A DNA stretch of 20,516 nucleotides from a virus. Of the stretch, positions 16,184 to 20,516 are shown piece by piece. Position 1 is the first letter of the stretch; each line of letters starts with the position of its first letter. The notes beneath the pieces were generated by a model that made no database searches, was not told the DNA's origin, and worked only from the letters and a program-made list of their open reading frames with translations. The DNA is taken from positions 1-20,516 of the IMG/VR virus record IMGVR_UViG_3300009705_000171; one strand, given 5' to 3'. A program made the translations under genes and the position numbers.

Positions 16184-17356
16184 CTAGCCCATCGATATGG
16201 CTAATCCGTTCGGCATGGGAATATTCTTAAGAATTCTCATGAGGTTTTCTGAGGCATTTGCCTCGTCTTCAAGCATCTTGCTGTATGTCATACTATCAAG
16301 CATTTCTTTTAGCTCAGTGCGAAGATTTGTTTGTTCTTCACGGCCTTGTGCTATAAGATCTGCTCCGTTTAGTTGTAAATCGCCGCCTGGAATTGGAACA
16401 GTAGCGAATTTTGATCTTACTAGGCCTAGCAATTCTTTTCCTAGTGCCAGTGTATATTGTCTAGTCCACTGTCGCCCAATACTGTTCACCCTAGCAAACT
16501 TTAAATTACCGTAGGGTATGTTTGATAAGTTGCTCATACCATCAATAGTGCCATCATCATACGATGGGTTTAATGGATCGAGAGGCACACCAATTCTTAT
16601 AAATAAGCTTTGTGGGTTTGAATTTGTAGGCTCTGGAAACACTCTAATTCTTGTGCCCATTATCTTGTAAGAGTAATTTGATCTTCTTACTTTCTGGGAC
16701 AACTTAAGCTGACCGCCTCTTAAAACATCTTCGAAAACAGGTAAGACATAGAATACTGTCTCAGGTGTAAACGATTCAAAAGAAAACTCATTGTTCAAGT
16801 AGTTAAGTGCTGATGTTGTATCGAAGAATCGATATGCAGCTTGAGGTGAAAAGTGAAACACCTCCATAATCTTAAGTCTAGTGGGTGGATTATTAACAGA
16901 GCTTGAATATATTAAATTTCCTTCGGCATCTTTTAGTTCTGCTAGAATATCATAATCTTGACGTCTAGATTCTAGCTTAATAGATCCAGAGATTGTATGA
17001 TACGATCCTCCGAGACCTGCCTCCATGGCATAAGGTTCGGCACGTCTCATGATAAGCTCCAGATTCTCTCTAGGGAACTTCTGTTCCATTCCAGAGATGT
17101 CTGATCCAGTAGCTGCGCCGATTAGATTCGAAAGCTGTGATGCAGCTTGATATTGATTAACCAGCGATCCGTATTCTAGAAATGCTTCTTCAAAACAAGC
17201 CCACACCTGCTTTTTTGTTAGCTCAACTGATAGGATATCATCGCCCAGCTTTCGCTTGACAAATGTGACCATGGCATCAGCTTCATTTTGAAACTGCACC
17301 TCTTCGTCAAATATTCCAAACGGTGTTGGGGTTAATGTGTTTGCAAATAATGCCAC
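16184..17356 (-). CDS. Neck / head completion protein (gp13-like)
   Basis: The product is 390 aa, starting at GTG with AGGAG at 7 bases. The N-terminal part (AMVTFVKRKLGDDILSVELTKKQ, then ACFEEAFLEYGSLVNQYQ) matches the start of T4-type gp13 neck proteins, which have a helical 'krkLG.pvi.veLt..Q....++A...Y' segment. The middle is mixed strands (RLKIMEVFHFSPQAAYRFF). The C-terminal part has GRQWTRQYTLALGKELLGLV, then PGGDLQLNGADLIAQGREE, typical of these connector proteins. It is longer than T4 gp13 (309 aa). It should sit on the portal and seal the filled head, together with the gp14-like product of the next gene. A 5-bp hairpin (17367-17381) precedes its ribosome binding site. Family assignment is from recalled patterns, not a search. 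Confidence 0.8.
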   Translation of the reverse strand: MALFANTLTPTPFGIFDEEVQFQNEADAMVTFVKRKLGDDILSVELTKKQVWACFEEAFLEYGSLVNQYQAASQLSNLIGAATGSDISGMEQKFPRENLELIMRRAEPYAMEAGLGGSYHTISGSIKLESRRQDYDILAELKDAEGNLIYSSSVNNPPTRLKIMEVFHFSPQAAYRFFDTTSALNYLNNEFSFESFTPETVFYVLPVFEDVLRGGQLKLSQKVRRSNYSYKIMGTRIRVFPEPTNSNPQSLFIRIGVPLDPLNPSYDDGTIDGMSNLSNIPYGNLKFARVNSIGRQWTRQYTLALGKELLGLVRSKFATVPIPGGDLQLNGADLIAQGREEQTNLRTELKEMLDSMTYSKMLEDEANASENLMRILKNIPMPNGLAISMG

Positions 17357-17432
17357 GTAACACTCCTAGGGCTTACCCCTAATAACTATCCAATTAAACT
17401 AACAAATACAAACAACAAACTACTGGGTTGGT

Positions 17433-17768
17433 CTAGCCACCACCCGCAAACTTCATGGCGAATAAAATAGCCGCCATTGTAAACTGAACAACTGCAAAAA
17501 CTGTAACTGCCTTGGTTTTGAAAACCTTTAAGCTCTCGACATCTTCTGTCAATACTTTAAGCTGTGTGGGCGACGCGACTTCATCGATTTTATCTTTCCA
17601 GACCTTCAACTCAGAAACCCTGTCTTCTTTTGATTTTAGAAGTGCAATTTCCTGCTTAAGACCTGAAATTTCATCTCTTAGGGCTGTAATACCATCTGTA
17701 AGTGTTTCTAGCTCCTTGAGAACTAATCGTGAATATTCGTTCCAACCATTTTGGCTATCATTACCCAT
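17433..17768 (-). CDS. Coiled-coil protein with C-terminal membrane segment
   Basis: The product is 111 aa. Residues 15-82 are a long amphipathic helix with heptad spacing (LETLTDGITALRDEISGLKQ and onward), predicted as coiled coil. Residues 83-87 are basic (FKTKA), and 88-106 are hydrophobic (VTVFAVVQFTMAAILFAMKF), a single membrane span close to the end. This coiled-coil plus tail-anchor plan resembles XhlA-type hemolysin/holin-accessory proteins, but no direct family match can be shown. The ATG follows the TGA of the PAS gene with no gap, and GAGGAG lies within the last PAS codons, so translation is tightly coupled. It may anchor a complex to the inner membrane or be a virion protein used at infection; both are inference. 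Confidence 0.75.
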   Translation of the reverse strand: MGNDSQNGWNEYSRLVLKELETLTDGITALRDEISGLKQEIALLKSKEDRVSELKVWKDKIDEVASPTQLKVLTEDVESLKVFKTKAVTVFAVVQFTMAAILFAMKFAGGG

Positions 17769-18329
17769 TCAAGACTCCTCAGCGCCGGGCATCCGATGCA
17801 TAGGAATGCCTGACTCGATCATTGATCGAAGACGACTTGATACGACGGCTTCTTTTAAGAGATCTAATCCTAGCTCTAAATTTCCTTCTGAAAAGTAACT
17901 TAGTGAATTAGACGCGTGTCCAAGCATTGCAACATTGGATGTTATATCCCATGCTAGTCCCATAGCACCAGCAAACTGGTCTTGAGAATCAAGCTTTGGC
18001 ACGACATGTACATAAAATATAGGATCGCCAGACTCAATCATGAAAGAAACTGTTTTTCCATCACTTGCTTGTTTATGAGCCTGAACGATATGTGTGGTTA
18101 AGTGTGGACATTCAAACATTTTCTCAACACATGTAGTATCGATACATTGAATTGCATTGCCCTTACAGGTGAGAACGTCCCCGTTCCGATTTGTCGACCA
18201 GACAGTGACCGGAACGGGGAAATGCTCAAAAAAGTCATTAAACGCAGAAACATCCCTCTTGAGTTGCTCATCACGATCACTCAAGTCATCAACTAATTCT
18301 CTTAGCTTTAGAAGGCTGTCTCCACGCAT
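17769..18329 (-). CDS. PAS-domain protein
   Basis: The product is 186 aa from the ATG at 18329; an in-frame TTG at 18338 would add three residues. Neither start has a clear ribosome binding site, so coupling to the upstream gene 12 bases away is likely. Residues 5-33 form a charged helix or coiled coil leading into FNDFFEHFPVPVTVWSTNRNG. The segment to about residue 131 has the PAS layout and closes with FAGAMGLAWDITS, the usual final strand and exit motif of PAS sensor domains. Cys55, Cys62, Cys67 and Cys74 with His76 and His80 cluster where PAS domains bind ligands, suggesting metal, heme or redox sensing (inference). No kinase, GGDEF or HTH output domain follows, only a helical tail. The next gene begins directly after its TGA. 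PAS proteins are unexpected in a phage structural cluster. Confidence 0.72.
   Translation of the reverse strand: MRGDSLLKLRELVDDLSDRDEQLKRDVSAFNDFFEHFPVPVTVWSTNRNGDVLTCKGNAIQCIDTTCVEKMFECPHLTTHIVQAHKQASDGKTVSFMIESGDPIFYVHVVPKLDSQDQFAGAMGLAWDITSNVAMLGHASNSLSYFSEGNLELGLDLLKEAVVSSRLRSMIESGIPMHRMPGAEES
18178..18220. repeat. Perfect 11-bp inverted repeat inside the PAS gene
   Basis: TCCCCGTTCCG (18178-18188) and CGGAACGGGGA (18210-18220) are exact reverse complements separated by 21 bases. The loop holds a second small stem, TGTC (18192-18195) with GACA (18201-18204). It lies in codons for residues 37-51, at the entry to the PAS domain. A GC-rich stem this strong in a moderately AT-rich coding region could act as an RNA element, or could be chance under coding constraint. 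Confidence 0.6.
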
Positions 18330-18341
18330 AATAATCAACTA

Positions 18342-18878
18342 CTAGCTAAGTGCTATTGCTGCTGGTCCGAACCACTCAACGATGACTACAACTGTAGCAG
18401 TTCCAGTAGCCGCTGATATGTCTTCTTTAGCAACTAGCTGAAAGTATGATGCAGCTGTGCCGCGGTCGATAGCAGCTAGAGTACCCATATTAATGCTGTC
18501 ATTGACGACATCAACGGCACCAACGTTTAAGTCAGTGTCGGGTAACGATAAGTTGCCGGCCTCATCGGCCCCAACAATCTCTGTTCCAGCTGAAGCTGCG
18601 TCTACAGCAACGTCAGCGCTGTGAACTTCAAGTGCAACTGAACCGTTATCTGACGTGAGCAATGCTGTTCCGATGATATGAGCGTTTGTAATTCTAGCTT
18701 GCGCAGGAATGTACATGCCTAAACGTGCAACAACATCATTGTCTGCAGATGCATTTGTGACTGTGAGTTCTTCTACCCACCGGTGAAAACCGACTTCGCC
18801 TGCTGTGTCTGAATGCTCAAAGCCCTTACCGGACTTCTGAACCAAACCTTTGGCGTTTGATAACTGTACCTTTGGCAT
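18342..18878 (-). CDS. Putative virion structural protein (decoration-like)
   Basis: The product is 178 aa. It has no signal peptide, membrane segment or catalytic motif. The N-terminus (MPKVQLSNAKGLVQKSGKGF) is followed by an Ala/Val/Asp-rich body with alternating hydrophobic patterns and ends in a strand-like segment TATVVVIVEWFGPAAIAL. Composition and length resemble all-beta capsid decoration or head-fibre proteins, but I do not recognise a specific family. The start is clear: AAGGAG lies 7 bases before the ATG, although that site is part of a long inverted repeat. The PAS-protein ATG follows 12 bases after its stop, so both are probably translated from one message. Function is inferred from composition and from the neighbouring capsid and neck genes. 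Confidence 0.7.
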   Translation of the reverse strand: MPKVQLSNAKGLVQKSGKGFEHSDTAGEVGFHRWVEELTVTNASADNDVVARLGMYIPAQARITNAHIIGTALLTSDNGSVALEVHSADVAVDAASAGTEIVGADEAGNLSLPDTDLNVGAVDVVNDSINMGTLAAIDRGTAASYFQLVAKEDISAATGTATVVVIVEWFGPAAIALS

Positions 18879-18971
18879 AATCTTTCTCCTTTTGTTCCCA
18901 AGATTCCGATCCGCCGGGGAGTTCGGCTGATTATAGTGGAGCGGGCCTACTGATAATTATGGAGAAAGATT
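18879..18971 (-). promoter_or_regulatory. Intergenic RNA element sequestering the Shine-Dalgarno of the next gene
   Basis: In the 101-base gap before the decoration-like gene, the minus strand carries AATCTTTCTCC at 18971-18961 and its exact reverse complement GGAGAAAGATT at 18889-18879. The second arm contains the GGAG ribosome binding site and ends right at the ATG (18878). The 71-base interval can fold further: ATTATcAG (18956-18949) against CTATAAT (18936-18930), and a GC-rich segment (CCGA at 18925-18922 with TCGG at 18908-18905). The layout is that of a three-way-junction leader with the ribosome binding site hidden in the closing stem. Pairing is seen directly; a regulatory role is inference. 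TATAAT at 18935-18930 could instead be a -10 box, but no -35 is visible. Confidence 0.5.
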
Positions 18972-18979
18972 TGAATTAT

Positions 18980-19291
18980 CTAGTCAGTAAGATTTGCGTT
19001 TTCCATGAGTTGAGCAATGCCACGTGGGCCTTGCAGCACTTCTGTTGAGAACTCAGTGTGCAGAATGGTGATTAAATTTTGCAACTTTTTTTCTAGGGTG
19101 GTCACCTGCTCACGCAGTGCTAATACCTCAGTATTTGAATTACTAGTCTTTGTTGCTGTTTTAGCTGTAATTGAAGTCGCTGGCTTGCCGGTTGTAGTTT
19201 TTGTTCCAGTAGCGCGACGTGTTGTTGTCTTTGTAGGCGTCGTCTCAATTGCGACAGACGTCTTTGTGTTCGTTTTATTTGTTATTGCCAT
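18980..19291 (-). CDS. Thr/Lys-rich small protein with C-terminal coiled coil
   Basis: The product is 103 aa with no family I recognise. Residues 1-53 are low complexity, dominated by Thr, Lys, Ala and Ser in repeats such as TKTTTRR and TKTTTGK, so this half is basic and probably disordered. Residues 54-82 (EVLALREQVTTLEKKLQNLI) have the heptad pattern of a short coiled coil. A short tail ending LMENANLTD follows. The ATG has GGAGG upstream at 19303-19307, within a GTTATA/TATAAC palindrome. Position between the ParB-like gene and the decoration-like gene suggests a virion or head-assembly role, for instance an internal head or scaffold-associated protein, but the sequence alone does not show this. 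Confidence 0.75.
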   Translation of the reverse strand: MAITNKTNTKTSVAIETTPTKTTTRRATGTKTTTGKPATSITAKTATKTSNSNTEVLALREQVTTLEKKLQNLITILHTEFSTEVLQGPRGIAQLMENANLTD

Positions 19292-19350
19292 GATAAGTTA
19301 TACCTCCAAGATTATTATAACATGTTTTGATGCAGGCGAATATGTTAAAA

Positions 19351-20286
19351 TTACTCTATTCCTGCTAAGTGATTCCACCTCTCTAAAAGCACATCGCCCT
19401 TATGCCGCGAGCCTTCTTGAGTTGTAGCCTTTTCTTTGTCACCATCGTCTTTTTCGACTTGATATGGTGGGTTAACATCAACCTCTCCAGTGGTTAAAGC
19501 CTGGATAGCTGGTTGAGGATTGTCGATAACAGGCATGTCAGGTCTTTCAGGTGCACCAGGTGGTGTTTCAAACTTTAACCCAGAAAGGTTGCTTACCATT
19601 TTATCGGCAGCTGCTTGAATAGCTTCTTCGCCTGTTTTGTCCGTAAACTTCTCTAATGCCTGCAATACTTGTTCAGGAGGTCGAGGAAATTCACCAGGAA
19701 CACCTTCAGCTGCAAACTTTTCTAATGTAGCTCTAACAGGACCTTCTTGAAACTGATCGAATCCGCCCGATGCCGGTTTACCCTGGGTAATTCCAAACTT
19801 ACCTGCTGTAATAGCGTTAAGAATTGCGATTAATTCTTCACCTGGAAAATCGACTTGATATCCGCCCACAGGCTTTGATGGATCGACCATTGCTGTTGCA
19901 ACCCATCGATGGTGCCCGTCCATGATGTGATTATCACTACTGATAAACGCTTCAATGTTTCCGCCTAATTCCATGTCGCCTAAAATCATTGAGATAGCTT
20001 GACCCATAGCTTTTTCTATGTTCATGCTAGTCTGGGAAGGCTTAAGCTCGCTGACTGGCTTCGAAGTGCCAGTAACAGCAATCGTATCTTCTTCAGAAGG
20101 CTCTGTGCTTACAGCTCTCTTCGCAAATTCTGTATCTACTGATGATAGATTTGTGGGAAATCTGTCGACTTCGACCTTTCCTGGGTCGGCCTTTTCATTA
20201 AGCGTCTCCACAATTAAGTTAGTCAGTTCTTTCGTAGAAAGTTTTTTTGTCTTGGTTTTGAAGCCGTATAGATCTGTAAGTTTCAT
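19351..20286 (-). CDS. ParB/sulfiredoxin-fold-like protein next to the capsid gene
   Basis: The product is 311 aa. Residues 108-131 contain GGNIEAFISSDNHIMDGHHRW. The D-G-H-H-R motif (residues 123-127) is the signature of the ParB/Srx-like fold, which binds nucleotide (CTP in ParB, ATP in sulfiredoxin) and in some members acts as a nuclease. After about residue 160 the protein is acidic and rich in Pro and Glu with no fold I recognise, ending in LLERWNHLAGIE. The ATG is preceded by AAGGAG with good spacing; ATCT-AAGG-AGAT around it could form a small hairpin presenting the ribosome binding site in its loop. It is the first gene after the capsid terminator. Partition is unlikely because no ParA, helix-turn-helix domain or centromere repeats are visible. 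A head-assembly, DNA-end or host-modifying role is inference only. Confidence 0.72.
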   Translation of the reverse strand: MKLTDLYGFKTKTKKLSTKELTNLIVETLNEKADPGKVEVDRFPTNLSSVDTEFAKRAVSTEPSEEDTIAVTGTSKPVSELKPSQTSMNIEKAMGQAISMILGDMELGGNIEAFISSDNHIMDGHHRWVATAMVDPSKPVGGYQVDFPGEELIAILNAITAGKFGITQGKPASGGFDQFQEGPVRATLEKFAAEGVPGEFPRPPEQVLQALEKFTDKTGEEAIQAAADKMVSNLSGLKFETPPGAPERPDMPVIDNPQPAIQALTTGEVDVNPPYQVEKDDGDKEKATTQEGSRHKGDVLLERWNHLAGIE

Positions 20287-20336
20287 CGACTATCTCCTTA
20301 GATGTCTATATCTGTATTAAGTATGCTGTTTAAAGT

Positions 20337-20367
20337 AAAAAAAAGGGGATGCCGAAGCATCCCCTTT
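20337..20367 (-). terminator. Intrinsic terminator after the capsid gene
   Basis: On the minus strand GGGGATGC (20364-20357), a TTCG tetraloop and GCATCCCC (20352-20345) form a perfect 8-bp stem with the very stable C(UUCG)G loop. Eight T follow (20344-20337), and AAA precedes the stem opposite the start of the T run. This is a textbook rho-independent terminator 22 bases after the capsid stop codon. It should insulate the high-level capsid transcript from the downstream genes, or allow limited read-through. Confidence 0.95.
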
Positions 20368-20389
20368 AGTCACAAAGCTATTGCTTTGA

Positions 20390-20516
20390 TTAGATAATAT
20401 TCATATCCATACAAGTAACAGTTCCGAAGAAATCGGATCGAACCATCTTCTTACCGTATCGAGTCATCACGCCCTTGCGAGGAGTGAAGTCTTCTGGCGC
20501 GAAGATAGTTGGGGTG
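20390..20516 (-). CDS. Major capsid protein, C-terminal end only (gp23-like)
   Basis: Only the last 41 codons are in the window; the gene enters from the right edge and stops with TAA at 20390-20392. The visible tail reads APEDFTPRKGVMTRYGKKMV and then RSDFFGTVTCMDMNII. The TPRKGVMTRY..KKMVR.DF.G pattern is the conserved C-terminus of T4-type gp23 major capsid proteins (family knowledge). The protein would form the hexameric lattice of the head. A strong terminator follows directly, as expected for a very highly expressed gene, and the next genes are other head and neck components. The rest of the protein is unseen, so its length and any prohead cleavage site cannot be judged. No competing identification fits the motif. 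Confidence 0.88.
   Translation of the reverse strand, partial: TPTIFAPEDFTPRKGVMTRYGKKMVRSDFFGTVTCMDMNII

Noticed and set aside
17367-17381. Hairpin TAGGG-CTTAC-CCCTA before the gp13-like gene, considered as a terminator
   Set aside because: The stem has only five pairs and no T run follows on the minus strand; it abuts the ribosome binding site instead.
17512-17898. Plus-strand open frames antisense to neck and accessory genes (also 13410-13826, 16197-16514, 19017-19427, 20018-20320)
   Set aside because: Shadows of the opposite strand with no initiation signals and no protein features beyond complementary composition.
19314-19322. A perfect extended -10 (TGTTATAAT on the minus strand) before the Thr/Lys-rich gene
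   Set aside because: Transcription would start within the ribosome binding site about 7 bases downstream, and no -35 is visible; more likely part of an AT-rich palindrome.
19351-20286. Plasmid-type partition system suggested by the ParB-like motif
   Set aside because: No ParA ATPase, no helix-turn-helix domain and no repeated operator sites are visible; the neighbours are head genes.

Overview
The window is a piece of the virion-structure region of a tailed phage with a contractile tail (T4-like myovirus, Caudoviricetes). Every gene I can support lies on the minus strand, so the biological reading direction is from base 20516 down to base 1. The gene families (gp23-like capsid, gp13/gp14/gp15-like neck and tail-terminator proteins, gp18-like sheath, gp19-like tube, gp26-like hub chaperone) resemble those of T4-like phages of aquatic bacteria. 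No host can be read from the sequence, and a marine or other environmental origin is an inference.

Layout in transcription order: (1) the last 41 residues of the major capsid protein, followed by a strong UUCG-capped intrinsic terminator; (2) a head-proximal accessory block: a protein with a ParB/sulfiredoxin-like DGHHR motif, a Thr/Lys-rich small protein with a short coiled coil, a beta-rich presumed virion (decoration-like) protein, a PAS-domain protein and a coiled-coil protein with a C-terminal membrane segment; (3) the connector: gp13-like and gp14-like neck proteins and a gp15-like tail-sheath stabiliser; (4) two tandem, clearly paralogous tail sheath genes of 1061 and 1210 codons, then the tail tube gene and an intrinsic terminator; (5) a second unit with a possible promoter: a gp26-like zinc-ribbon protein overlapping a small gp51-like/chaperone-T-like reading frame through a run of seven T, a small unknown protein, and the first 1690 codons of a very large tape measure protein that runs off the window at base 1.

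The products fit one assembly pathway: capsid, head completion and neck, tail terminator, sheath, tube, tail assembly chaperones, tape measure. Terminase genes, which sit between gp15 and gp18 in T4, are absent here. The order resembles the canonical capsid-neck-tube-chaperone-tape-measure order of lambda-like phages, which supports reading the gp26/gp51-like pair as equivalents of the G/GT tail chaperones.

The items most worth following up are: the T7 overlap that could give a +1 (or -2) programmed frameshift; the translationally coupled PAS and membrane coiled-coil gene pair inside a structural operon; an intergenic RNA element whose 11-bp stem buries the ribosome binding site of the decoration-like gene; and the tandem giant sheath paralogs, one of which carries a large inserted domain. 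No tRNA, rRNA, CRISPR array, insertion sequence or integrase was seen. No stretch above 300 bases lacks a gene.
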